Below, in pieces: positions 15,604-23,658 of a DNA stretch of 64,000 nucleotides. Numbering within the stretch: position 1 is the stretch's first letter; each line of letters begins with the position of its first letter. Below the pieces are notes generated by a model. It saw only the letters and a list, made by a program, of their open reading frames with translations, searched no databases and was not told the origin of the DNA. The DNA comes from Actinomadura sp. DC4. Its GTDB lineage: Bacteria > Actinomycetota > Actinomycetes > Streptosporangiales > Streptosporangiaceae. The stretch covers positions 186,001 to 250,000 of the forward strand of contig NZ_JAUEQY010000014.1 in NCBI RefSeq assembly GCF_030406325.1. The letters run 5' to 3'. The translations under genes and the position numbers were made by a program.

Positions 15604-16275
15604 ATGGGCGATGCGGTCAAGAGCCCGCGGGTGCGTTACCGCGAGCAGGTGCGCGACGAGATCAAGGCGCACGCCTGGGCGCAGGTCGCCACCACCGGCG
15701 CGTCGGCGCTGTCCCTCAACGCCATCGCCAAACAGATGGGCATCAGCGGTCCTGCTCTCTACCGCTACTTCCGCAACCGCGACGACCTGATCACCGAACT
15801 CGTCCTCGACGCGTACCGCGACATGGCCGACACATGCGAGGCCGCCGCGGCACCCGACGCCGAGCCCGCGGCACGGCTGGCCGCGGTGGCGACCGCCCTG
15901 CGCGAGTGGGCCTTGGCCGCCCCCCACCGCTACCTGCTCATTTACGGCACACCGGTGCCCGGCTATGCCGCCCCACCCGAGGCGACCGCACTCGCCGGCC
16001 GCCTCATGACGGTCCTGCTCGACGCCTTCGCCGAAGCCGGCGCCGCGTCGGTCTCCGCACGTGAGACGGCTCTCGACGACCACCTGGCCGACCACCGGCA
16101 GTGGGCGGCCGACCACCCCGCCCCGGCGTCCGCCATCCGTCGCGCGCTGACCTTCTGGACACGGCTGCACGGCGTCGTCAGTCTTGAGGTCGCGGGTCAC
16201 TTCACCGGCATGAACTTCGACCCTGGCCTGCTCTATGCCACCGAGGCCGACTCCGTGATCGACCCGCTCGAGTAA
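15604..16275 (+). CDS. TetR-family transcriptional regulator
   Basis: The 223 residues include an N-terminal HTH (ALSLNAIAKQMGISGPALYRYFRNRDDLITELV) and a TetR_C-type ligand domain with WALAAPHRYLLIYGTPVPGY, a sequence common in this regulator subgroup. I chose the ATG preceded by GAGGAG at 8 nt. It is divergent from the oxidoreductase and shares the 15540-15554 operator. The ligand is unknown and is presumably a substrate of the oxidoreductase. Confidence 0.93.
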   Translation: MGDAVKSPRVRYREQVRDEIKAHAWAQVATTGASALSLNAIAKQMGISGPALYRYFRNRDDLITELVLDAYRDMADTCEAAAAPDAEPAARLAAVATALREWALAAPHRYLLIYGTPVPGYAAPPEATALAGRLMTVLLDAFAEAGAASVSARETALDDHLADHRQWAADHPAPASAIRRALTFWTRLHGVVSLEVAGHFTGMNFDPGLLYATEADSVIDPLE

Positions 16276-16299
16276 GCGCCATCTGGGAGAACACCTGTC

Positions 16300-16881
16300 A
16301 TGTCCTCGACCGTGCTGTACATGTCCATGTCCCTCGACGGTTTCATCGCCGGCCCCAATGAGCGGCCGGACAATGGTCTGGGGGACGGCGGAGAGCGCCT
16401 CCACGAATGGACCGAAGGCCTGGAAGATTTAGCACAGGCCGACGAGGGCGATCGAAAGGTCCTCGAGGACTTTCTCTCCACCGGCGCGGTGCTCGCCGGC
16501 CGGGGGACCTTCGAACCGGCCGGAGGCTGGGGCGGCGACCATCACGACGGCGTTCCCATCTTCATCTTCAGCCGCCATCAGCCCACGCCCGAGTACGCGC
16601 AGTGGCCCGCCGTCACGTTCGTGAGTGACATCGGGGACGCCGTACGCCGGGCCAAGGAGGCCGCGGGAGACAAGAACGTGCTGGTCCACGGCGTGGGCAC
16701 CGCCCAGCACTGTCTCCGGGCGGATCTCCTCGACGAGATCCAGATCCACCTGATCCCGGTCCTGCTCGGTGAGGGGCGCCGGCTCTTCGAACACCTCGGC
16801 GCCGAGCACATCGAACTCGATACCACCCAGGTCGTACGGGGACGAGAGGCCACCCACCTTCGCTATCGCGTCCGCCGATGA
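16300..16881 (+). CDS. RibD C-terminal / dihydrofolate reductase-like protein
   Basis: This 193-residue protein begins with the family signature VLYMSMSLDGFIAGPNE. It continues through AVLAGRGTFEPAGGW, NVLVHGVGTAQHCLRADLLDEIQIHLIPVLLGEGRRLF (two conserved blocks) and a final strand of HLRYRV. This is the RibD C-terminal (DHFR-like) superfamily of NADPH-binding reductases whose substrates are mostly unknown. It starts 24 nt after the TetR gene on the same strand and may be cotranscribed. Confidence 0.88.
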   Translation: MSSTVLYMSMSLDGFIAGPNERPDNGLGDGGERLHEWTEGLEDLAQADEGDRKVLEDFLSTGAVLAGRGTFEPAGGWGGDHHDGVPIFIFSRHQPTPEYAQWPAVTFVSDIGDAVRRAKEAAGDKNVLVHGVGTAQHCLRADLLDEIQIHLIPVLLGEGRRLFEHLGAEHIELDTTQVVRGREATHLRYRVRR

Positions 16882-16906
16882 CCCGGCGCCTGGTTAGGGT
16901 CTGGGC

Positions 16907-17740
16907 ATGACGTTGTTCTGCGGCATCGACCTGGCCGGGCGCATCGAGCGGGCCGAGGTGCAGCTCATCGCCAACGGCGGCGAGGCCGCTCGCCGCCGCA
17001 GGGTGGACGCGCCCGGATTCGTGCTCCCCATCGCCGGCGGGGTGGCGAGCTTCGCCGAAGAGGACTCGCCGCTCAACAAGGTGGCGGGGCTCGGTTTCGG
17101 CGGCGTTCCGAGTGCGAGCGACTTCGACGAGATCGAGCAGGCCTTCGCCGCCTGCGGGTCGCCCGTGCAGGTCGAGCTGTGCCACCTCGCCGACCCCGCG
17201 ATCGGTGCCCTGGTGACCGAGCGCGGTTACCGGCTCATCTCGTTCGAGAACGTGCTCGGCCGTGCCCTCACCGGCGCGTCCGAGCGGGTCACGCCGCCCG
17301 GGATCGAGGTACGGCCGAGCGGCGAGGAGGAGTTCGGGCGCTGGCTCGACGTCGTGGTCGAGGGCTTCGCTCACCCCGACGCGCAAGGGGTTCCGTCGCA
17401 CGAGGAGTTTCCGCGTGACGTCCTCGCGAGGGCCGTACGCGACCTCGCGACGGCCGGTGTCACGCGTTATGTGGCGGTACGCGACGGGGTCGTCGCCGGA
17501 GGCGCCAGTGTTCGCATGGCCGACGGCGTCGCGCAGCTCACGGGTGCGGCGACCGCGCCTGCGCACCGGCGACACGGTGTCCAGACCGCGCTGCTGTCGG
17601 CCCGGCTGGCCGACGCGGCGGCCAACGGCTGTGACGTCGCCGTCATCACCACGCAGCCGGGGTCCAAGTCTCAGCAGAACGCGCAGCGTCAGGGCTTCGA
17701 CCTGCTCTACACCCGCGCCATCCTGGTGAAACAGCCCTGA
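16907..17740 (+). CDS. GNAT-family N-acetyltransferase (two-lobed)
   Basis: The 277-residue protein has an N-terminal lobe (about 1-130) without strong motifs and a C-terminal GNAT lobe. The acetyl-CoA loop is GAATAPAHRRHGVQTALLSA and the final segment is NAQRQGFDLLYTRAILVK. Substrate is unknown. The gene starts 25 nt after the RibD-like gene and continues the same run of plus-strand genes. Confidence 0.88.
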   Translation: MTLFCGIDLAGRIERAEVQLIANGGEAARRRRVDAPGFVLPIAGGVASFAEEDSPLNKVAGLGFGGVPSASDFDEIEQAFAACGSPVQVELCHLADPAIGALVTERGYRLISFENVLGRALTGASERVTPPGIEVRPSGEEEFGRWLDVVVEGFAHPDAQGVPSHEEFPRDVLARAVRDLATAGVTRYVAVRDGVVAGGASVRMADGVAQLTGAATAPAHRRHGVQTALLSARLADAAANGCDVAVITTQPGSKSQQNAQRQGFDLLYTRAILVKQP

Positions 17741-17829
17741 ACTCATGGCGCCGGGGTGACGGCCGGCGGCGCCGGCGATCTATGATCGGCTCTGCTCTGG
17801 ATCTTGAGACATCGGCAGAGGTGCGGCGT

Positions 17830-18342
17830 ATGGGTGTTCTCTTCGACTACTTCCGGGCACCGGACGGAGAGTCGGCGCTTCGAATGCTCGACGACGGCGA
17901 AGGCGTACCACAGGGACCGACCACCGTTCGCGAAGACGTGGACGCGATAGACGCCAAGGGAATCGACCCTGATGTCATTCTCGGGCAACTGCTGGGGTTC
18001 ATTCTGGACGTGCCCTGGAGCGTCGACCTGGTCGACGGCGTGAATGTGTGGCCGCCTCAGGAGACCGCACCGGCCTCGGTGGAGGAGTTCGAGCGTCTGC
18101 CGGAGGATTCTCCCTGGCAGACCGGCCCTTGGCTGTCGGAGCTCAAGGCTTCGGTACGCGACGCGCTCGCGGACGTCGACGAGAGCGCGCTGCCGGCGAT
18201 CGCCGAGCGATGGACGCGGATCGAGGAGTTCAGCGGCCATATGGACGTCGTCCACGCGCGGGAACTCATCGATGATTTCGTGGCGCTCGCCCGCCGTGCC
18301 CGGCAGGCCGGTGACCGGCTCTACTGCTGGTGCTGCCTCTGA
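17830..18342 (+). CDS. Hypothetical protein (MGVLFDYFRA type)
   Basis: This acidic protein of about 170 residues begins MGVLFDYFRAPDGESALRML and ends in a Cys/Trp cluster (RLYCWCCL). The pattern is of a small cytoplasmic alpha/beta protein found in many actinomycetes, with no function I can name. I placed the start at ATG 17830, which has GAGG upstream and gives the conserved-looking N-terminus; an earlier ATG at 17782 adds 16 residues. There is no membrane segment. Confidence 0.7.
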   Translation: MGVLFDYFRAPDGESALRMLDDGEGVPQGPTTVREDVDAIDAKGIDPDVILGQLLGFILDVPWSVDLVDGVNVWPPQETAPASVEEFERLPEDSPWQTGPWLSELKASVRDALADVDESALPAIAERWTRIEEFSGHMDVVHARELIDDFVALARRARQAGDRLYCWCCL

Positions 18343-18365
18343 CTCCCGGCGCCTGTCTCGAAGAC

Positions 18366-19289
18366 TTAGCGCCGGTTGGGGTCGTCTTTGGGAAGCCAGG
18401 CGTCCGGGGCGTTGACTCCGAGGTCGCCGACGCCGTCGGTGAGAGCCTCGACGGTGGCCAGGACGGCCGGGCGGGCCTCGTCGCGCCGCCAGACGACGGA
18501 CCACGGCCAGTGGACACGCGGTGCGACCAGCGGCCGTTTGACCAGGTCGGACGGCAAGGTGGCGGTCTGGCCCCTCGGGGAGTTGACGATCGGTCGCGCG
18601 TGCGCGCGTACGTGGTCGAAGAAGGCGGCGCCGAGGATGCCGCAGTCGGAGACGTGCACGAGACGGGCGCCGGTGTCGCGGGAGAGCTGTTCGGCGTAGG
18701 CGTTCCACGACGACCACGGAGTCTTCCCGTCGGCGACGAGCACGATGGCGTCTTCCACGCGGACGTCGGTGGTGTCGTCTCCGATCGCGACCGCGAAGAG
18801 CCGGTCGGCGCCGAGGAGTCGGGCGTTCAGCCGGTACCGCTCCAGGTCGTCCACGCCCAGCCGGCAGATCGCGAGGTCCAGACTGCCGGTCGAGACCCGC
18901 TCGGCCTGCGTGTGGGAAGGGCCGGCCCACGGGTCGACGTGCAGCTGAGCGACCGCGAAGACGCGTGAGCCCACGTCCGCCGGCAGCCAGGTCACGTAAC
19001 CGAGCCAGACCGGTTCGGAGCCGGACACCCGCGCCACGTGATTACGCAGGTCATCGGCCCGTTCGATCAGGGCTCGCGTGTGCGGAAGCAGCGCCGCCCC
19101 GGCCGGCGTGAGGCTGACCGAACGACGGTCGCGGTCGAACAGTCGTACGCCGAGGTCCCGTTCAAGCGCCTTGATCTGCTGCGACAGGGAGGGCCCGGCG
19201 ATCAGTAGCCGCTCGGCGGCGCGACCGAAGTTGAGCTCTTCGGCCACCGCGACGAAGTAGCGCAGCTGGCGAAGCTCCACCTGACCCAT
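18366..19289 (-). CDS. LysR-family transcriptional regulator
   Basis: The 307 residues carry the canonical LysR N-terminal HTH (ELRQLRYFVAVAEELNFGRAAERL, then LSQQIKALERDLGVRLFDR) and a C-terminal substrate-binding domain. I chose the internal ATG (MGQVELRQL) because LysR proteins begin immediately before the HTH. The gene is convergent with the 17830 gene. There is no divergent neighbour of the usual type, so the target is not evident. Confidence 0.92.
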   Translation of the reverse strand: MGQVELRQLRYFVAVAEELNFGRAAERLLIAGPSLSQQIKALERDLGVRLFDRDRRSVSLTPAGAALLPHTRALIERADDLRNHVARVSGSEPVWLGYVTWLPADVGSRVFAVAQLHVDPWAGPSHTQAERVSTGSLDLAICRLGVDDLERYRLNARLLGADRLFAVAIGDDTTDVRVEDAIVLVADGKTPWSSWNAYAEQLSRDTGARLVHVSDCGILGAAFFDHVRAHARPIVNSPRGQTATLPSDLVKRPLVAPRVHWPWSVVWRRDEARPAVLATVEALTDGVGDLGVNAPDAWLPKDDPNRR

Positions 19290-19461
19290 GCTACGTCGCT
19301 GGGAGGCCGTACCTATCAGCAGGGAGGAATCAGGTCCTGGCATCGCCGCAGGTCAATCATGCATTGTGAGGGACGTGGGAGAGGTGGCAGCAGGCCGGTG
19401 CGCCCCCCGGAGGCTTCCCGTTGCCGACCCACAGCGGTCGCGTGGGAAGCCATCCCCCAAC

Positions 19462-19505
19462 GGCTTCCCGTCGCAGCGATTTCCCTGAGCCTGCGGCGGG
19501 AAGCC
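19462..19505 (-). terminator. Strong stem-loop downstream of the 19529-19924 gene
   Basis: GGCTTCCCGTCGCAG (19462-19476) pairs with CTGCGGCGGGAAGCC (19491-19505) over 15 positions with one wobble and a 14-nt loop. A further GGCTTCCC...GGGAAGCC pair lies at about 19410-19450. Placed just after the stop of the minus-strand hypothetical gene, it is probably that gene's terminator. Confidence 0.6.
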
Positions 19506-19528
19506 ACCAAAGCGGGCCGGGCGAACCG

Positions 19529-19924
19529 TCAGCCGCGGTCCTGCCGCCAGTCGCGTACCCAGGCCGGATGCCAGAACGTACGCCGGTCGGTCTCCGCGTC
19601 GATCTGTGCCACCAGGCGGCCGAGGTCGGTCCGGGCGCCTTCGGGCAGATGTAACAGGACCAGGTCGAGTTTCTCGCGGACCTCCGCGCAGTGCAGGGTC
19701 GGGCCGCTGACGCCGGGGGCGTTCAGATAGCGGTACGGAAGCCGGAACGCCTCGTCGAAGAAGTGCAGGAAGATCGCGACGGCGTTCGGGAAGAGATGCT
19801 CGTGCTCTAACCGCCGGATGGCGACGCGCGTCTGGGCGGACAAGCCGTGCAGGCGCCGTACGGGAACATGAGGAGGAGGCCGCCAGCGCTCGGCGCGGAG
19901 GGCCTTCGGCCGCCTACGCGGCAT
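19529..19924 (-). CDS. Conserved hypothetical protein
   Basis: This 131-residue protein has a basic N-terminus (MPRRRPKALRAERWRPP) and a helical core (VAIRRLEHEHLFPNAVAIFLHF, split at the phenylalanine; EVREKLDLVLLHLPEGARTDLGRLVAQID), ending WHPAWVRDW. The composition looks like a real protein, and AAAGGA precedes the ATG closely. I do not recognise the family. It is transcribed alone and ends at a strong stem-loop. Confidence 0.6.
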   Translation of the reverse strand: MPRRRPKALRAERWRPPPHVPVRRLHGLSAQTRVAIRRLEHEHLFPNAVAIFLHFFDEAFRLPYRYLNAPGVSGPTLHCAEVREKLDLVLLHLPEGARTDLGRLVAQIDAETDRRTFWHPAWVRDWRQDRG

Positions 19925-20240
19925 CGTCCTTTCGGGTCACGGTCACGAAGACATCGTGCCACCGGAACGCCGCCCCTCAAAGTCGCGGGTGGCGATAGCA
20001 GCCCGCCCCCGAGCGCTCCATATCCGTACTGTTACACAGTGATTACTCCGAGTTCAGACTTCTATGAAGGTCCGACGCATTCACGTCCAGCAACGTCACC
20101 CATAGTGTTCCGCAAGTGACACGCCGCGATACATCCGTGGTCAGCCCGTCGAATCGCCGGTCGGCGGGCCGCTTCTCCCGGAGAACGTCGACATCGTCGC
20201 GCCCCCGCCCCTGAGCACCCCCACTCAGAAAGGACAGACC
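19925..20240. other. Promoter region upstream of the 2-methylisoborneol genes
   Basis: There is no gene. ACTGTTACACAGT (20028-20040) is a perfect 5-bp inverted repeat around TAC and is a possible operator. The methyltransferase ATG at 20241 has a good AAAGGA box. No cyclic-nucleotide-binding regulator gene, often found beside these genes in actinomycetes, is present. Confidence 0.45.
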
Positions 20241-21077
20241 ATGGCCATCGCCAGCGTCTACCAGAACGATGTCGCCAACTATTGGAACGCTGAGCGCAAC
20301 CCCGTCAACCTCCGGCTGGGCGACGTCTCGGGGATCTACCACCACCACTACGGCATCGGCGCGGTCGACTGGTCCGTTCTCGACGCGGCCGACGACGCCG
20401 CCCGCGACGAGGCGATCATCACCGAGCTCCATCGCCTGGAGAACGCCCAGGCCCGGCTGCTGCTCAGCCACCTCGGTGACATCCGCCCCGAGCACCGGCT
20501 GCTGGACGCCGGCTCCGGTCGCGGCGGCTCCAGCATCATGGCCAACAGCGCGTTCGGCTGCCGCGTGGAGGGCGTCTCCATCTCCCAGACCCAGGTGGAC
20601 TTCGCCAACGACCAGGCGGCCAGGCACAATGTCGCCGACCGGGTCCGGTTCCATCTGAAGAACATGCTCGACACCGGCTTCGAGGCGGGCGGCTTCCAGG
20701 CGATCTGGAACAACGAGTCGACCATGTACGTCGTCCTCGACGACCTCTTCGCGGCGCACTCCCGGCTGCTGGCGCGCGGCGGCCGATACGTCACCATCAC
20801 GGGTTGCTACAACGACGTGTACGGGCTGCCCTCGCGAGCGGTGTCGACCATCAACGCCCACTACGTCTGCGACATCCACTCCCGCAGCGCCTACTTCCGG
20901 GCGATGGCCGCCAACCGGCTCGTCCCCGTCAACGTCATCGACCTGACCGCGGACACGATCCCTTACTGGGAGCTGCGCCAGAAGTCATCGGTCACGACCG
21001 GCATCGAGAGCACGTTCCTGGAGGCCTACCGCACCGGCGGTTTCCAATACCTCCTCATCGCCGCCGACCGGATCTGA
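20241..21077 (+). CDS. Geranyl diphosphate 2-C-methyltransferase
   Basis: This enzyme uses S-adenosylmethionine to methylate C2 of geranyl diphosphate, giving 2-methyl-GPP, the dedicated precursor of 2-methylisoborneol. The 278 residues show YYWNAERNPVNLRLGDVSG-type N-terminal sequence (here ANYWNAERNPVNLRLGDVSG), the substrate-region GIYHHHYGIG, SAM motif I LLDAGSGRGGSS (88-99) and the WELRQKSSVTTGIE segment typical of the family. The length equals that of known members. It is followed after only 3 nt by the terpene cyclase, so the two form one operon. Confidence 0.95.
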   Translation: MAIASVYQNDVANYWNAERNPVNLRLGDVSGIYHHHYGIGAVDWSVLDAADDAARDEAIITELHRLENAQARLLLSHLGDIRPEHRLLDAGSGRGGSSIMANSAFGCRVEGVSISQTQVDFANDQAARHNVADRVRFHLKNMLDTGFEAGGFQAIWNNESTMYVVLDDLFAAHSRLLARGGRYVTITGCYNDVYGLPSRAVSTINAHYVCDIHSRSAYFRAMAANRLVPVNVIDLTADTIPYWELRQKSSVTTGIESTFLEAYRTGGFQYLLIAADRI

Positions 21078-21080
21078 GCC

Positions 21081-22295
21081 GTGGAGGCCAAGGACGGGTG
21101 GGCGGACGTGAACCCGACGTGCGGCACCGGTGGCCGACCCACGCCGGACGACGGCCGGCCGGGCAGGCCGACCGATGCGTGGCCGGGCAAGCCGACCGGC
21201 CTGGGTACGACCGCGGCACTCCTGCCCTCGCTCCTCGCCGCCGCGGGCCCCAGCCGCGCGCCGTACGACGCCGGAAGCCCGCCGCTCCCGGCCCGCGGCG
21301 GCCCCGCCTACGCCGAACGATCGTGGGGCGACGGTTCGCACTCACCCCTCTACTGCCCACTCCCCGAACGCGTCGACCAGAACCTCGCCGACGAGGTGGA
21401 CGCCCGGCTCCGGGCCTGGGCGCGCGACCGCGGGTTCAGCGACGAGGAGACCGACGCGCTGGGCAAGGCCGCGTTCGGGCAGCTGGTCACCCTCGCCCAC
21501 CCCGACACCGACGATCCCGACGCGCTCCTCGTCGCCGCGCAGCTCAACGCCTCCTGGTGGGCGGCCGATGACTACTACGCGGACGACACCGCCCTGGGCG
21601 CCGTACCCGCGTGGCTTCCGCAGCGCCTCACCCTGGCGATGTCGGCGATGGACCAGGTCCCGCCGGTGGGGGAGTTCACCCCTCCGCTGCGGAAGGCGCA
21701 CGGCGACGACCTGGTCCTGCGGATGCTCGAGTCGGCCGTCGAGCACCTGAGCCATCACGGGACTCCGGCGCAGGTCCAGCGCATCTGCTACTCGACGTTC
21801 GCCATGTTCGTGAGCTGGACCGCCTACGCGGCCTGGCGGGAGACCGGCGAGCACCCGCCCGCCTGGGAATACCTGGCCGCGCGCCAGCACGACAGCTTCT
21901 ACACCTCGATGACGCTCATCGACGTCGTCGGCGGTTACGAGCTCCCGGCCGACCTCTATTACGAGCCGCGCGTACGCCGCGCCGCCATGCAGGCCGGCAC
22001 CGCGAGCGTCGTGGTCAACGACCTGCATTCGGTGGCCAAGGACGCCGCCGACGAGAATCCCGTCTGCAACCTGGTCCTGCTGATCGCCGCCGACCGGGAG
22101 TGCTCCGTGGACGAGGCGGTCGAGATCACCGTGCGCCTCCACAACGACCTCGTACGCGACTTCGAGGCCGGCCACCGCGAACTCGCGGCCGTTCCGTCCC
22201 CCGAACTCCAGCGCTTCATGCGCGGGCTGCGAGCCTGGATGGGTGGCGGCTTCCAATGGCACGCCGACAATCCTCGCTACGCCCGGCAGCCATGA
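21081..22295 (+). CDS. 2-Methylisoborneol synthase (class I terpene cyclase)
   Basis: It cyclises 2-methyl-GPP to 2-methylisoborneol, the musty odour compound. The 404 residues include a Pro/Gly-rich disordered N-terminus of about 90 residues, usual for this enzyme. The catalytic alpha-fold follows, with metal-binding aspartates in DDYYADD (163-169) and the NSE triad NDLHSVAKD (N313, S317, D321). The GTG at 21081 gives the extended N-terminus; a GTG about 30 nt later is also possible. Its partner methyltransferase ends 3 nt upstream. Confidence 0.94.
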   Translation: MEAKDGWADVNPTCGTGGRPTPDDGRPGRPTDAWPGKPTGLGTTAALLPSLLAAAGPSRAPYDAGSPPLPARGGPAYAERSWGDGSHSPLYCPLPERVDQNLADEVDARLRAWARDRGFSDEETDALGKAAFGQLVTLAHPDTDDPDALLVAAQLNASWWAADDYYADDTALGAVPAWLPQRLTLAMSAMDQVPPVGEFTPPLRKAHGDDLVLRMLESAVEHLSHHGTPAQVQRICYSTFAMFVSWTAYAAWRETGEHPPAWEYLAARQHDSFYTSMTLIDVVGGYELPADLYYEPRVRRAAMQAGTASVVVNDLHSVAKDAADENPVCNLVLLIAADRECSVDEAVEITVRLHNDLVRDFEAGHRELAAVPSPELQRFMRGLRAWMGGGFQWHADNPRYARQP

Positions 22296-22352
22296 CCCGG
22301 GATCAGTCGTCGAACTCGAACCCTTCGGCCGTGGTGACGAGCTTTCCCCGGG

Positions 22353-22481
22353 TCAGAGCGGTTTCACGGTCAGCTGGTAGTCCTGCCGGATCAGGCCGTC
22401 AGCGTCGAGGAAGAGGAAGACGCGAGCGGCCCAAGCGGCCTCACCACCGGCCGAAGGGGTCAGCTGGACGGTGAACGTCAC
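22353..22481 (-). pseudogene. Remnant of an NTF2/SnoaL-like protein gene (3' end only)
   Basis: The last 42 codons read VTFTVQLTPSAGGEAAWAAR, then VFLFLDADGLIRQDYQLTVKPL in two strands. This is the C-terminal beta-sheet typical of small NTF2-like (SnoaL) proteins. Upstream in the same frame the sequence has no protein character and no start, so only a 3' fragment survives. Confidence 0.5.
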
Positions 22482-22547
22482 GGCGACTTCTCGCGGACAT
22501 GTCCCAGTGGCGGATCGAGATCGGCTGGCCGGTCTTCCAGGTACAGA

Positions 22548-22943
22548 ATGATCGTCGTGGGCAGACTGCTGGGCGATGAGGCCCTGGAGACCTCGTCGGT
22601 GGTGGCCAACCGCGCGATGAACCGCGAGCGGTCGCCGGAGGGATCGAACGGCTACGGACGCGAGCTGGGCCCGGACATCATGGCCGAACTGGCGCACCGC
22701 GACCCGGTGCGGTGGCTGGACCTGTGCCGCGGTAGCGGCCGCGCCCTGATGGACGCCGCCCGGCGCCCGGCCGGCCGGGACGCGTCGAGATCGTCGGCTG
22801 CGCCGACGATCCCGCCCGCCGCCGGATCGCGGTACGGGGGCGGGGAGGTCCGCTTCCCCTACCGCTACCTGGGCGCCGACGACCGGGCCGGCCCGAACTA
22901 CACCGGCCAGCCCGCGGTCGCCTCGTACTACGAACCGTGCTGA
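22548..22943 (+). pseudogene. Internally deleted SAM-dependent methyltransferase gene
   Basis: The 5' part encodes a methyltransferase-like start: EALETSSVVANRAMNRERS, RELGPDI, then VRWLDLCRGSGRALMDAAR, where motif I is altered (C-R-G-S-G). The 3' part encodes a family-like end: FPYRYLGADDRAGPNYTGQP, ASYYEPC. The ~100 or more residues expected between them are missing, and a different frame (VEIVG) is briefly visible at about 22783. This is a deletion plus frameshift, so the gene is dead. It overlaps the 3' end of the following minus-strand gene by 16 nt. Confidence 0.6.
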
Positions 22944-23545
22944 GAGAGGTGCGTCTTGGCGTCGTCGTACGTGCCGGTGGGAGCCGAACCGTCCGGGCCG
23001 TAGACGAGGTGCATGACACCCGTTTTGAAGGGCCTGGAGGAGAGCAGCCGCAGCGGGATCGCAGTTCCGCCCTCCTCGAACAGGCGCATGCCCTCCCGCA
23101 GGACGATCGGGTGGACGAGCAGGTGGAGTTCGTCGAGCAGGCCGGCGGCCAGCAACTGGCGGACGATCGAGACCGAACCGCTCATCGCGATGTCCCTCCC
23201 GCCCGGTTCGTCCTTCAGCGCGGTCACGGCCTCGATCAGATCGCCGCGGAGCAGTTCGGAGTTGCGCCAGGTGAACCGGAGGTCCTGGTTCGAGACCACG
23301 ATCTTGCGCGCGTCGCCGAGCGCCTTGCCCATGGCGGCGTCGTCGCCGCCCCCGGCCTCACGGTCCGGCCACGCGCCCGCGAAACTGTCGTACGTGTTGC
23401 GGCCCAGCAGGATCGTGTCCGCGTCGCCCAGCTGGGCGTTGACGGCCGCGCCCATCTCGTCGTTGAAGTAGGGGAAATGCCAGTCCTGGGGGTTCTCGAT
23501 GACGCCGTCGAGCGAGACGAACAGGCCGGCGGTGATTCTCCGCAT
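22928..23545 (-). CDS. RibD C-terminal / dihydrofolate reductase-like protein
   Basis: The 205 residues begin RRITAGLFVSLDGVIENPQDW and contain ILLGRNTYDSFAGAWPDRE, KIVVSNQDLRF, DIAMSGSVSIVRQLLAAGL and LHLLVHPIVLREGMRLFEEG, the full pattern of the RibD-C/DHFR-like superfamily. It is probably an NADPH-binding reductase of unknown substrate. It belongs to a different subgroup from the 16300 protein, as judged by its longer N-terminal GxxNPQDWH segment. Confidence 0.9.
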   Translation of the reverse strand: MRRITAGLFVSLDGVIENPQDWHFPYFNDEMGAAVNAQLGDADTILLGRNTYDSFAGAWPDREAGGGDDAAMGKALGDARKIVVSNQDLRFTWRNSELLRGDLIEAVTALKDEPGGRDIAMSGSVSIVRQLLAAGLLDELHLLVHPIVLREGMRLFEEGGTAIPLRLLSSRPFKTGVMHLVYGPDGSAPTGTYDDAKTHLSQHGS

Positions 23546-23658
23546 CGGATTCTCCTTCGTGGTGAGGTGCTCATCGGGTCAGACCGATGCCGGAGCGAAA
23601 AATCATCGCCGGAGCGCCCGACGGATCAGGATCCGCCCCCGGCGTAGACCTTGCCAGG

